64,000 nt of DNA from Streptomyces sp. NBC_00353. GTDB lineage: Bacteria; Actinomycetota; Actinomycetes; Streptomycetales; Streptomycetaceae. A program made the position numbers and the translations under genes. This document shows positions 37,415-46,393 of this stretch, piece after piece. The stretch's first letter is position 1. The number at the start of each line of letters is the position of its first letter. The notes beneath the pieces are model-generated. The model searched no databases. It was not told where the DNA came from and saw nothing but the letters and a program-made list of their open reading frames with translations. The stretch is from contig NZ_CP107985.1 in assembly GCF_036108815.1 (NCBI RefSeq), positions 6,197,501 to 6,261,500 on the forward strand, given 5' to 3'.

Positions 37415-38656
37415 ATGGGTATCCGAACGTGGTGCGACGCCTGGAACGTGCGACGGGCAAGAGCTGTCGTGCTCGTCGTCGCGACCATAGGGCTGCTCGT
37501 CAGAATGCTGATCGCGGCGAACACGCCGGGCCCTGCCGACGTGCGTATTTTCCGAGGTTTCGCCAAGGCCGTCTCCGTTTACGGCCCCGTTCGCATTTAC
37601 GAGCAGCCGCTGCCGGGCCTGCCCGTCTACAATCATCCGCCGCTGGCCGGCTGGATGCTCCTCGGGCTGAATGAACTCGCCGAAATCGGAATTCCGTTCG
37701 GGACGCTGATCCGGTCACCTGCTTCGATCGCCGACTTCTTCTGCACACTCATCGTGTTCGAAATTGTCCGGCGGCGTCGCAGTCTGCGTACCGCGGTCGC
37801 CTGCGGGATCGGCGTGGCCCTCAGTCCCTTGCTGATCGCCACCTCGGGCTACCACGGCAACACCGACGCGGTTGCCGTCGCTTTCGCCCTCGCCGCCGCG
37901 TATCTGCTGGCCGACCGGAGGTCGCCGCTGGCGGCCGGGGTGGCCGCCGCGCTGTCGATCAGTGTCAAGTTCATCCCGGTCGTGGTTATCCCGGCGCTGT
38001 TCGTCGTCGCGCTGCGGGCCGGCCGGCCGGTGTTCGTCCGTTTCACCGCGGGGTTCACCGCGCTGGTCGCGCTCGTCTGGGGACCCGTGCTGGTGACCGT
38101 GCCGGAGAACCTCAACGAGAACGTCCTGGAGTACACGGGGGGCTCCTACCGCCTCTGGGGCCTCGTTCGGTTCGCCGATGTGCTCGGCCTGCCGGAGTCC
38201 TTCATCGCCTTCATCCGCGGCGAGGGCCACTTCCTCTTCGTGCTGATCTGTGTCGCCGTCGGTGTCTGGCTGGCCTGGGTGCGGCCCGCGCAGCTGCCCG
38301 GTGCCGTCGCCGTGACTATGGGCCTTCTGCTGCTGCTCTCCACCGCGTCCGGCCTGCAGTACCTGACCTGGGCAGCCGCCGCGATGTTCGTCATCGGGTT
38401 CTGGGAAGGGGTCGCGTACAACTGCCTGCTCGGCTGGACGGCCATCCTCGGCTACCAGGGACGCTCCGCCGTGCGCTGGAGCGAAACGGTGCTGCAACTG
38501 GGCACCGCCGGCTGGTTCGTGCTCGCGATCTGTCTGGTCAGCGGGGTCCGCCGGATCCTCGCCGCCCCGCCGGACGGCCCCCTGTCGTCCCCCGCCGAAC
38601 CGGCATCGGTCACTGCGCCCCGCACCTCGCATCCGTTCGGTTCCGCCGTCAACTGA
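37415..38656 (+). CDS. Polytopic membrane glycosyltransferase-like protein (GT-C/GT87-like)
   Basis: The 413-residue protein has about ten hydrophobic segments and an early extracytoplasmic acidic/aromatic motif (ADVRIFRGFAKAVSVYG...YNHPPLAGWMLL). This resembles the DxD-like loop after TM1 in GT-C enzymes of the DUF2029/GT87 group, which use polyprenyl-phosphate sugars outside the membrane. The signal SGYHGNTDAVAVAFALAAAYL fits the same family. The acceptor is unknown. TACGTT ends 7 bases before the ATG and no Shine-Dalgarno is seen. The next gene, 30 bases on, encodes a polyprenol-phosphate sugar transferase-like protein, so a joint pathway is likely. Confidence 0.75.
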   Translation: MGIRTWCDAWNVRRARAVVLVVATIGLLVRMLIAANTPGPADVRIFRGFAKAVSVYGPVRIYEQPLPGLPVYNHPPLAGWMLLGLNELAEIGIPFGTLIRSPASIADFFCTLIVFEIVRRRRSLRTAVACGIGVALSPLLIATSGYHGNTDAVAVAFALAAAYLLADRRSPLAAGVAAALSISVKFIPVVVIPALFVVALRAGRPVFVRFTAGFTALVALVWGPVLVTVPENLNENVLEYTGGSYRLWGLVRFADVLGLPESFIAFIRGEGHFLFVLICVAVGVWLAWVRPAQLPGAVAVTMGLLLLLSTASGLQYLTWAAAAMFVIGFWEGVAYNCLLGWTAILGYQGRSAVRWSETVLQLGTAGWFVLAICLVSGVRRILAAPPDGPLSSPAEPASVTAPRTSHPFGSAVN

Positions 38657-38686
38657 CCACACCCGAGCACGACTGGAGAATCTCCC

Positions 38687-40204
38687 GTGAAGGAAAGCAC
38701 GAGCCCCAGGATCGGCATCCTGGTGGTCGCGTACAACGCCGAGACCACGCTGGAGAAGACCCTCGACCGGATTCCGGAGGATTTCCGGTCCCGGGTCTCC
38801 GAGATCCTCATTCTCGACGACGCGAGCCATGATGCGACCTTCACCGCAGGATGCCGCTGGTCGCTGGCGGAGGGAATGCCGCGGACCGTCGTGATGCGGC
38901 ACACCAAGAATCTCGGATACGGCGGAAACCAGAAGGCCGGATACGCACTGGCCGCCGAACACGGACTGGACATCATCGTGCTGCTGCACGGCGACGGACA
39001 GTACGCCCCCGAACTGCTGCCCGATATGGTCGCGCCGATCGAGCGCGGCGAATGCGAAGCCGTGTTCGGTTCGCGGATGATGAAGTCCGGCAGCGCCCTC
39101 AAGGGCGGCATGCCGATGTACAAGTGGCTCGGCAACCGCATTCTCACCCGCCTGGAGAACAGGCTCCTCGGCTCGAAGCTCACCGAATTCCACTCCGGTT
39201 ACCGCGCCTACAGCGTCGCGGCGCTCAAGAAACTGCCCATCGCCCGGAACACCGACGCGTTCGACTTCGACACCCAGATCATCGTCCAGCTGCTCAACGA
39301 AGGGATGCGGATCAAGGAGATCCCCGTCCCGACGTACTACGGCGACGAGATCTGTTACGTCAACGGCCTGAAGTACGCGAAGGACGTCGTCAAGGACGTC
39401 CTCGAATACCGCCTCGCCGTCAAGGGGTTCGGCACCTGCGCCTGGATCCCCAAGCCCGTCGAGTACGCCTTCAAGGAGGGCGACGGCTCCTCGCACGCCG
39501 TCATCCTGGAGAAGATGCGAGAACTGCCGCCCGGCCGCGTCCTCGATCTCGGCTGCTCCGGCGGCCTGTTCGCGCAACGCCTGGAGGCGCTCGGCCACGA
39601 AGTGACCGGCGTCGACTACATCGAGGTCCCGGGCGTCCGCGAGAAGTGCACGCACTTCCACCTCGCCGACCTGGAGGAGGGGCTGCCCGACGAGATCGGC
39701 ACCGACTTCGACTATGTGGTGGCCGGCGATGTCATCGAGCACCTCTCCCGCCCCGAACGCGTCCTCTCCGAGGCCGCGACCGTGCTCCGGCCGGGCGGCC
39801 ATGTGCTGCTGTCCGTACCGAACTTCAGCCACTGGTACTCACGGCTGCGGGTGGCGCTCGGAGTCTTCGACTACGACCGGCGCGGCATCCTCGACGAGAC
39901 ACATCTGCGCTTCTTCACCCGGGCCAGCCTGCGCCGCACCGTCCGGAACGCCGGCTACGACGTCCTCGACATCGCCTCCACCGGGGCGCCGTTCTGGTCG
40001 CTGCTCGGCGGTCGCGGACCGCTCGCCACGATCCTCGGCGGCCTGTCGAAGCTGCTGACCAGGATCCGGCCGACGCTGTTCGGCTATCAGCACGTCGCAC
40101 TGCTGACCCCGCATGCGGCCGAGACGATCATCGCTGGAGAGCACGTCGATGTACAGGACATCCTCAACCGACAGTACGTCCCTGCCGGCCAGGTCGGAGT
40201 CTGA
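38687..40204 (+). CDS. GT2 (DPM1/ArnC-like) glycosyltransferase fused to a SAM methyltransferase
   Basis: The GTG start has GGAG 8 bases upstream. The 505-residue protein has an N-terminal GT2 domain (about 8-240) with ILVVAYNAETTLEKTLDRIP, LLHGDGQYAPELLPDMV (the DGQ metal site of polyprenyl-phosphate glycosyltransferases), VFGSRMMKSG and FHSGYRAYS. A class I methyltransferase follows (about 275-450) with motif I VLDLGCSGGLFAQRL and DYVVAGDVIEHLSRPERVL. No membrane helices are present, unlike DPM synthases that carry them. Likely role: making a methylated or unmodified polyprenyl-phosphate sugar. The 3' end overlaps the next gene's start by 56 bases. Confidence 0.85.
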   Translation: MKESTSPRIGILVVAYNAETTLEKTLDRIPEDFRSRVSEILILDDASHDATFTAGCRWSLAEGMPRTVVMRHTKNLGYGGNQKAGYALAAEHGLDIIVLLHGDGQYAPELLPDMVAPIERGECEAVFGSRMMKSGSALKGGMPMYKWLGNRILTRLENRLLGSKLTEFHSGYRAYSVAALKKLPIARNTDAFDFDTQIIVQLLNEGMRIKEIPVPTYYGDEICYVNGLKYAKDVVKDVLEYRLAVKGFGTCAWIPKPVEYAFKEGDGSSHAVILEKMRELPPGRVLDLGCSGGLFAQRLEALGHEVTGVDYIEVPGVREKCTHFHLADLEEGLPDEIGTDFDYVVAGDVIEHLSRPERVLSEAATVLRPGGHVLLSVPNFSHWYSRLRVALGVFDYDRRGILDETHLRFFTRASLRRTVRNAGYDVLDIASTGAPFWSLLGGRGPLATILGGLSKLLTRIRPTLFGYQHVALLTPHAAETIIAGEHVDVQDILNRQYVPAGQVGV

Positions 40205-40649
40205 GTCGGCCACCGCCGCCTCCGTGCCCCACGCCCCCGAGCCGGTGCCGGCCGCCCCCGTCAGGAGCAAGAACTTGACCCTGCCCAGTCTGACGCTGCT
40301 GCTGTTCGCCGTGTTCGCGTCGGCGGGCGGCCAGATCATGCTCAAGCACGGGATGAAGGGCGCCGCGGAGGCCGCCGGGCGTGACGGCGGATCCCTGGCG
40401 ATGCGCGCGGCGACCAGCCCGTGGGTCGTCCTCGGGCTCCTCGTCTTCGCGGTGTCCGCGCTCGCCTGGATGGCGACGCTGGCCAAGGTGCCGCTGAGCA
40501 TCGCGTACCCGTTCAACGCGCTCGGCTATCTGCTGATCGTGCTGGCCGGATCGACGGTGCTGCACGAGCGGACCTCGATGTGGACCTGGGGCGGCTCGCT
40601 GCTCGTGGTCGTCGGCCTCGTCACGGTCATGGCGGGCCAGCAACGCTGA
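40149..40649 (+). CDS. Small EamA/SMR-type membrane protein, ArnE/F-like
   Basis: The 166-residue protein has a Ser/Pro-rich cytoplasmic tail of about 40 residues, then four hydrophobic helices: LTLPSLTLLLFAVFASAGGQIMLK, SPWVVLGLLVFAVSALAWMATL, PLSIAYPFNALGYLLIVLAGSTVL and WTWGGSLLVVVGLVTVMAG. The QxxLKxG and SxAYPxxxxG-like motifs match the small drug-resistance fold, including ArnE/ArnF flippases for undecaprenyl-phosphate aminosugar. ATG 40149 has GGAGAG upstream and lies inside the previous gene, giving coupled translation. Context suggests a lipid-linked-sugar flippase; a drug-efflux role is the alternative. Confidence 0.8.
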   Translation: MYRTSSTDSTSLPARSESESATAASVPHAPEPVPAAPVRSKNLTLPSLTLLLFAVFASAGGQIMLKHGMKGAAEAAGRDGGSLAMRAATSPWVVLGLLVFAVSALAWMATLAKVPLSIAYPFNALGYLLIVLAGSTVLHERTSMWTWGGSLLVVVGLVTVMAGQQR

Positions 40650-40678
40650 GGCGCATCCCGGGAGCGGGTGCGCGATCA

Positions 40679-40713
40679 ATCGCCGGGCGGCAGGAACCAG
40701 CCCGTCCGGCGAT
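40679..40713. terminator. Bidirectional terminator containing dispersed element copy 3
   Basis: ATCGCCGGGCGG (40679-40690) pairs with CCGTCCGGCGAT (40702-40713) with one mismatch, between convergent genes. The right arm begins the element CCCGTCCGGCGATCGAGGAC (40701-40720). Confidence 0.7.
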
Positions 40714-40719
40714 CGAGGA

Positions 40720-42897
40720 CTAACGCCCGCCGGGTGCCCCCTCTTCCCCCAGCAGCACCGCCCGAACCACCCGCTCCGCCGCCCGCCCGTCGTCGTGCGG
40801 ACAGAACCTCGCCCGGAACGCGGCCCGCAGGGCCTCGTTCTCCGGGCTGTTCCAGCTGCCGTCGAGGAAGATCCGGGCCAGCTCCTCCGTGCTCTTGGAG
40901 ACGGCCCCCGGGGTGTCTCCCGGCTCCCCGGACAGCAGGTCGAAGCAGACCCCGCGCACCGTGCGGTACGTCTCCCAGTCCGGGGCGTGCACCACGATGG
41001 GCCGGTCCAGCGCCGCATAGTCGAACATCACCGACGAGTAGTCCGTCACCAGCGCGTCGGCCGCCAGGCACAGCTCCTCGATCCGCGGATGGTCGCAGAC
41101 ATCGAGGATCGACGGACGGTCCGGCAGCCCCGCCTCGTCGTAGAAGTAGTGCGCCCGGACCATGATCACGGTGTCGGGGCCGAGCGCTTCGGCGAGCCGC
41201 TCCAGATCGATCCTGCTGGTGAACGACGCCTCGTAGTCGCGGTGGGTCGGCGCGTACAGCACGCTCCGCTGACCGGGGCGGATGCCCAGCCCGGCCCGGA
41301 TCTCGGCGATCTGCCCGGCCGTCGCCGTGGTGAAGACGTCATTGCGCGGGTAGCCCGTTTCGAGCGAGCGTGCGGCACTCGGGTAGGCGCGGGCCCACAC
41401 CTCCGTGGAGTGCGGGTTGGCGGAGATGCTCCAGTCCCACCGGTCGACGCGCTGCAGCAGCCGGTCGAAGTTCAGCCCCTGCGCCGCCGCCGGATACTCC
41501 TGCTGGTCCAGGCCCATGATCTTCAGTGGGGTGCCGTGGTGGGTCATCACATGGACCTGACCGGGGCGTTTGACCAGGTGGTCGGGGAAGTTGACGTTGT
41601 TGATGAAGTACGTGGCACGGGCCAGCATCGCCCAGTAGCGGCGGGTCCCCGGTACCACGTGGTCGATGCCGGACGGCACCGTGTCCACCTGGTTCTTCGA
41701 GACCACCCACACCCCGCGCACCTGCGGGGCCAGCTCCTGGGCCTTGCGGAAGATCGCCTCCGGGTTGCAGCTGACTCCGCGGTTCCAGTACGCGGCGTAG
41801 ACGGCGAGCCCGGGGTCCAGCGGACGCCTGCGCTGCCACCAGTAGTAGCGCGCGGACAGCGTGCGCTTCGCATGCGCCCGGAGTGCGGTGGGCACGGAGC
41901 GCATCCTCCGGCGCAGGGTGAGGAGGGTGTCGAGGGCGCCGAGTGCGGCGAACCGGCCGCCGCCGATCAGCCGTGGCCGCAGCCCCCGGGCGCCGCCCGG
42001 GAACCGGTGCCCCTTGGGCCGGTGCGTACGGTGGAACGCCGCCACGGACCGCACGTACCGCCTGCGCCGCCGCTCCACCGACGGGTATCCGGCCAGGAGT
42101 TCCTGGGCGGCCCGCTCGAAGAGCAGCGCCCGCAGCGGATGCAGGGCCGGCCGGTCCCGGAGGAACGTCATCAGCCCCGCGTACGCCTCGACGAGCTGGA
42201 GCGGTGTCGTGCCGTCGGTCGGCTCCGACTCGTCGGCGAGGTCCGGCAGATAGCGCTGCTGGCGGTGCTCGACGCAGGGGACCGGCAGGACGGTGACGGA
42301 TTCGGCGGCGGCCAGCGTCTGGAGCGCGTACATCCGCTCGCCGTGCTGTCCGGGGCCGAAGGCCAGCTTCTCGGACTCGTGGAGGGTGCGGCGTACGGCC
42401 CGGTTCCAGGAGACCTGTGCGATGTCGAGGAGTTCGGGGTGGTCGGCGAGGGTGAGGGGACCCACGGGCAGTTCGTGCAGCAGCTCCAGCGACCGGGTCG
42501 GCCGCGGCCTGCCGCGGAACGATCGCTTGTGATGGCCGAACAGCAGCAGTTCCGGGTCGCCCGCACCGTCCAGCGCGTCGGCGACGGCCCGCAGCGCACC
42601 CGGCAGCAGGACGAAGTTCCCCTCCAGGAAGAGCAGATGGTTCCCGACGGCCCGCTCGGCCCCGGCGTTGCGCCGCCCTGCGGGACCCACGCCCTCGCCC
42701 GCCGGGAGGTGGATGGCCTGCACCCGATCGTCCCGGGCGGCGAACTCGTCCAGCAGCAGGCCCGAACCGTCCGGCGCCCCGTCGTCGACGCCGATCACTT
42801 CGATATCCGTGAACGACTGCGAGAGCACCGACTCCAGGCACTCGCGCAGATGTCCTCGGGCGCGACGGACGGGGATGATGACACTCAGCCGGGGCAT
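40720..42897 (-). CDS. GT2-like / CDP-glycerol glycerophosphotransferase fusion with a degenerate GT2 metal site
   Basis: The 725-residue protein has an N-terminal GT2-like domain (about 1-230) starting MPRLSVIIPVRRARGHLRECLESVL. At the DxD position it has Glu92-Gly-Asn94 (LLFLEGNFVLLPG) instead of the Asp-Ser-Asp of its two paralogues here, so this domain may not transfer sugar. A basic linker follows (about 285-345). The TagF-like domain (about 350-720) is intact: YAAYWNRGVSCNPEAIF, HHGTPLKIMG, YPRND, YAPTHRDY and TDYSSVMFDY. Likely a membrane-associated poly(glycerol phosphate) polymerase or primase. It lies 83 bases downstream of the next paralogue in the same direction. Confidence 0.9.
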   Translation of the reverse strand: MPRLSVIIPVRRARGHLRECLESVLSQSFTDIEVIGVDDGAPDGSGLLLDEFAARDDRVQAIHLPAGEGVGPAGRRNAGAERAVGNHLLFLEGNFVLLPGALRAVADALDGAGDPELLLFGHHKRSFRGRPRPTRSLELLHELPVGPLTLADHPELLDIAQVSWNRAVRRTLHESEKLAFGPGQHGERMYALQTLAAAESVTVLPVPCVEHRQQRYLPDLADESEPTDGTTPLQLVEAYAGLMTFLRDRPALHPLRALLFERAAQELLAGYPSVERRRRRYVRSVAAFHRTHRPKGHRFPGGARGLRPRLIGGGRFAALGALDTLLTLRRRMRSVPTALRAHAKRTLSARYYWWQRRRPLDPGLAVYAAYWNRGVSCNPEAIFRKAQELAPQVRGVWVVSKNQVDTVPSGIDHVVPGTRRYWAMLARATYFINNVNFPDHLVKRPGQVHVMTHHGTPLKIMGLDQQEYPAAAQGLNFDRLLQRVDRWDWSISANPHSTEVWARAYPSAARSLETGYPRNDVFTTATAGQIAEIRAGLGIRPGQRSVLYAPTHRDYEASFTSRIDLERLAEALGPDTVIMVRAHYFYDEAGLPDRPSILDVCDHPRIEELCLAADALVTDYSSVMFDYAALDRPIVVHAPDWETYRTVRGVCFDLLSGEPGDTPGAVSKSTEELARIFLDGSWNSPENEALRAAFRARFCPHDDGRAAERVVRAVLLGEEGAPGGR

Positions 42898-42980
42898 ACA
42901 CGCTCTTTCTGGGTCACTGGCACCCGTGGGCGCAGACAGCGGGGGAGACGGGGGACAACAGGAAGTCGGAAGGCCGGTAG

Positions 42981-45278
42981 TCAGGCGGTCGGGCCGTCAG
43001 GTCCGGTTGACGGACTGCGTCCCGGCGAGGTCCCGCTCAGCAGAGCCGGTACGGGGACGGACGCCGGGACCGGCGCGGGCCCCGGCTGCCGCTCCGCCAG
43101 GGACACCGCGGACGCCGCGGGCACCTGCACGGTCGTGTCGCCCAGGAAGACCCGGCGCACCACCCGCTCCGCCGCGCGCCCGTCGTCGTACGGGCAGAAC
43201 CGCGCCCGGAACGCCGCCCGCAGCTGCGCGGAGCGGGAGCCGCGCCAATGGCCCGTGGCGAAGATGTCCAGCAGCTCGTCCTCGCTGTGGGCGATCGCAC
43301 CCGGTGGGCAGGAGCGCAGATCGAAGTAGGTGCCGCGGGCCGCCTCGTACGCCTCCCGGTCACTGTTGTGGATGACGATGGGCCGGTCCAGATTGGCGTA
43401 GTCGAACATCAGCGACGAGTAGTCGGTGACCAGTGCGTCGGAGGCGAGCGCGACCGCCTCGACCGAGGGATGGTCGCTGACGTCGATGATCCGCGGGTGC
43501 GTGCCGCGGACCAGCGGAGCCTCGTACGAGTAGTGCGCGCGGGTCAGGATCACGAAGTCGGGGCCGAGCGCCCGGACCACCCGCTCCAGGTCGAGGCCGA
43601 GGTGCTGGGTGTGCCGGTAGTCGCGGTGGGTGGGGGCGTACAGCAGGGCGGTGGCACCCTCGGGGATGCCGATCGACTCGCGAAACCGCGCCACATCAGC
43701 GGCGGTGGCCCGCCGCAGGAGGTCGTTGCGCGGACAGCCGTACTCCAGTGTCTCCGAGCCGGCGGACCCCGACGGGTAGGCCTTCTCCCACACGAGGGTG
43801 GAGTGCCGGTTCGCGGAGAGCGAGAAGTCCCACTTGTCGACGTTGGCGAGCAGCTGCTCGAAGTCCATCGTGCCGGCCGCCGCGGGACGGTCCTGAAGGT
43901 CCAGGCCCATCGTCTTCAACGGGGTGCCGTGATGGGTCTGGAGCAGCACCTGGCCGCGCCGCTTGACCAGCCGCCGGTCGAAGTTGACGTTGTTCACGAG
44001 GTATTTGGAGCGGGCCAGTGCCTGCCAGTAGCGGTACGTTCCCGGTGTGAGCCGGCGGATTCCGGTGGGGACGGTGTGCTCGTCCTCGGCGCGGCAGATC
44101 CATGACGTGTGCAGCCCGGGCACCAGTTCGCGGGCCTTCTCCTCGATCGCCGCCGGGCTGCAGGCGTAGCCGCGGTGCCAGTACGCAGCGAACACCGCCC
44201 GGTCCGCACGCACGGGCAGCCGGAGCTGCACGCGGTAGTACGCCTGGAGCGCGCCGGCCCGCACCACCCGTCGTGCGGCCCCGGCGATCCGGCGCAGCCG
44301 CCCCCGCAACAGCCGCGCGGTCCACAGGGCGCGGTACGTGCGGTGCGCGCCCAGCCGGATCAGTCCGTGGCGCAGCCGGGCGCGGCGTTGCGCGGGGGCG
44401 CCGGGGACGCGGTAGCGGCCGCAGTGGGCGCGGGCGCGGCGGAAGAACTCGCCACGGCTGCCGCGCGGCAGCCTGCCGGGGGTGGTGAAGATCGTCGAGA
44501 AGTGGTCGAGCATCCGGCGGTAGATCACCGGCCGCCAGTTCGCGAGCCGGGGGTGGGCGTCGATGAACGCGAAGACCCGGTCGTACTGGTCGAAGATGTC
44601 GAAGTGCTTGCGGCTGGTGGTGGACAGGATGTTGCCCTGGCGCCGCTGCCGGTAGTGGACGCACACCTCGTCGAGGACGGCGATCGAACCGGCGGCCATC
44701 AGTACCGGATAGGTCCACGGGGTGTCCTCGTAGTAGCCGGGCGGGAAGGTGAACCCCTCGGCCTCGACGAACTCGCGGCGGTACGCCTTGTTCCAGACGA
44801 CCATGAGGACTTTCAGCAGACCGGGCCGGTCGGCGAGGGTGAAGGTGGCGGCACCCGTCTCGGCGAGATGCCCGGCGAAGGCGTTGCGCACGCTCTCGCC
44901 CGTCCAGTACGTACGGGCGTAGTCGTAGACCAGGACGTCCGGCTCCCCGGTCCGCGCGATCCGGTCGGCGATGGTCCGCAGGGCGCCGGGGGCGAGGGTG
45001 TCGTCACTGTCCAGGAAGATCAGGTAGTCGCCGGTGGCCTGTGCGATCCCGGCGTTACGGGCGAGGCCGAGGCCCACGTTCTCCGGCAGGTGCAGGGCCC
45101 GCACCCGGCTGTCGCGGGCGGCGAACCCGTCGATGATGGTGCCGCAGGAATCGGGGGAGCAGTCATCCACCGCGATGATCTCGAAGTCCGCGTAGGACTG
45201 GCTCAGCACCGAGTCCAGGCTCTCGTGCAGATACGCCTGAACCCGGTACGCGGGCACGATGACACTGAACCTGGGCAC
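42981..45278 (-). CDS. Bifunctional GT2 glycosyltransferase / CDP-glycerol glycerophosphotransferase
   Basis: The 765-residue paralogue of the downstream gene. The start is placed at GTG 45278 (VPRFSVIVPAYRV), by analogy with the sister protein; an upstream in-frame ATG at 45323 would add 15 residues of no clear homology. The GT2 domain (about 1-230) has an intact DxD, Asp90-Ser-Asp92 (LIFLDSDDTLAPG). The TagF-like domain (about 355-725) has YWHRGYACSPAAI, HHGTPLKTMG, CPRNDLL, YAPTHRDY and TDYSSLMFDY. A Pro/Val-rich tail of about 40 residues follows. Probably cytoplasmic, membrane-associated and part of the same polymer pathway. Confidence 0.92.
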   Translation of the reverse strand: MPRFSVIVPAYRVQAYLHESLDSVLSQSYADFEIIAVDDCSPDSCGTIIDGFAARDSRVRALHLPENVGLGLARNAGIAQATGDYLIFLDSDDTLAPGALRTIADRIARTGEPDVLVYDYARTYWTGESVRNAFAGHLAETGAATFTLADRPGLLKVLMVVWNKAYRREFVEAEGFTFPPGYYEDTPWTYPVLMAAGSIAVLDEVCVHYRQRRQGNILSTTSRKHFDIFDQYDRVFAFIDAHPRLANWRPVIYRRMLDHFSTIFTTPGRLPRGSRGEFFRRARAHCGRYRVPGAPAQRRARLRHGLIRLGAHRTYRALWTARLLRGRLRRIAGAARRVVRAGALQAYYRVQLRLPVRADRAVFAAYWHRGYACSPAAIEEKARELVPGLHTSWICRAEDEHTVPTGIRRLTPGTYRYWQALARSKYLVNNVNFDRRLVKRRGQVLLQTHHGTPLKTMGLDLQDRPAAAGTMDFEQLLANVDKWDFSLSANRHSTLVWEKAYPSGSAGSETLEYGCPRNDLLRRATAADVARFRESIGIPEGATALLYAPTHRDYRHTQHLGLDLERVVRALGPDFVILTRAHYSYEAPLVRGTHPRIIDVSDHPSVEAVALASDALVTDYSSLMFDYANLDRPIVIHNSDREAYEAARGTYFDLRSCPPGAIAHSEDELLDIFATGHWRGSRSAQLRAAFRARFCPYDDGRAAERVVRRVFLGDTTVQVPAASAVSLAERQPGPAPVPASVPVPALLSGTSPGRSPSTGPDGPTA

Positions 45279-45380
45279 AACACATCCATGGGTCGTTCGC
45301 TGGTGCGGGCGGGTGGTCCGCAAACGGCCGATGGGGCGAGATGGTTACGCCGAAACGTGGCATTCGCGCGAAGTGCCAGG

Positions 45381-45417
45381 TGGGGCGTGCCCGTTCGGAG
45401 TAACGGGACACGCCCCA
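45381..45417 (-). terminator. Terminator of the sugar ABC transporter operon
   Basis: TGGGGCGTGCCCGTT (45381-45395) pairs with AACGGGACACGCCCCA (45402-45417) with a single bulge, about 50 bases beyond the last permease stop. Two copies of GACGTACA (45422-45429 and 45437-45444) lie beside it. Confidence 0.75.
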
Positions 45418-45469
45418 TGTTGACGTACATCCGGTCGACGTACAGTTGATGGATTTCTGTGTGGCGCTG

Positions 45470-46393
45470 CTACTTGACCGCGCCCGCCATCACGCCGGAG
45501 ACGAACTGGCGCTGGAAGGCGAAGAACACCGCAAGTGGAATCACCATCGACACGAAGGCACCGGGCGCCAGCACGTCGATGTTGTTGCCGAACTGCCGTA
45601 CCTGCTGCTGCAGGGCCACGGTGATCGGGGGCGAGTCGGAGTCCGCGAAGATCAGCGCGACCAGCATGTCGTTCCACACCCAGAGGAACTGGAAGATCCC
45701 GAGCGAGGCGATCGCCGGACCGCCCAGCGGCATCACGACCCGGGTGAAGAGCCGGATCTCTCCCGCCCCGTCGAGCCGGGCCGCCTCCAGGAGTTCGCGT
45801 GGGATCTCCGCGAAGAAGTTCCTCAGCAGGAAGATCGCGAAGGGCAGGCCGAACGCCGTGTGGAAGAGGATCACACCGAAGGTGGTCTCGAAGATCCCGA
45901 TCTCGCCGAAGAGCTTGGACACCGGGATGAGAGCGACCTGCACCGGGACCACCAGCAACCCGACGACCAGCAGGAACCACCAGTCGCGGCCGGGGAAGTC
46001 CATCCAGGCGAAGGCGTACCCGGCGAGCGAGCCGAACACCACGACCAGGACAGTCGCCGGGACGGTGATCATCACCGTACTCAGGAGGGAGTGGGTGATG
46101 GTCGAATTGTCCAGCAGCCGGGAGTAGTTGTCGAAGGTGAGCTGGGACGGGGCGGTGAAGACCTTCCACCAGCCGGTCGCCGCGATCTCCTCGCCGCTGC
46201 GCAGTGAGGAGAGCAGTAGTCCGATGGTCGGCATCAGCCAGAACAGGCCCACCAGGATGAGGAAGACCCGCATCACGCCGCCGCCGGCGCGGGCCGCGAT
46301 CCGTGAACCGAGGGACTGCTTCGCCCGCGCCGCGTCGCTGCCGGAGGCCGGGGTCGTGCGGGTGGCCGCGGCCGTCGTCGACGGGGTTGTCAT
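45470..46393 (-). CDS. Carbohydrate ABC transporter permease (MalG/MsmG-like)
   Basis: The 307-residue inner-membrane permease has six hydrophobic helices and the cytoplasmic EAA loop EIPRELLEAARLDGAGEIRLFTRVVMPLGGPA, which contacts the ATPase. It is the second permease of a binding-protein-dependent sugar importer. The ATG at 46393 has GGAGGGG about 7 bases upstream and overlaps (ATGA) the stop of a 34-codon mini-ORF made by duplication of the gene junction. No ATP-binding gene lies in the operon, so it may use a shared MsiK-type ATPase, as known in streptomycetes. Confidence 0.93.
   Translation of the reverse strand: MTTPSTTAAATRTTPASGSDAARAKQSLGSRIAARAGGGVMRVFLILVGLFWLMPTIGLLLSSLRSGEEIAATGWWKVFTAPSQLTFDNYSRLLDNSTITHSLLSTVMITVPATVLVVVFGSLAGYAFAWMDFPGRDWWFLLVVGLLVVPVQVALIPVSKLFGEIGIFETTFGVILFHTAFGLPFAIFLLRNFFAEIPRELLEAARLDGAGEIRLFTRVVMPLGGPAIASLGIFQFLWVWNDMLVALIFADSDSPPITVALQQQVRQFGNNIDVLAPGAFVSMVIPLAVFFAFQRQFVSGVMAGAVK

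Noticed and set aside
40795..43329. 844-codon plus-strand frame across two minus-strand glycerophosphotransferase genes
   Set aside because: Crosses two real genes and their gap; no domains and low-complexity composition.
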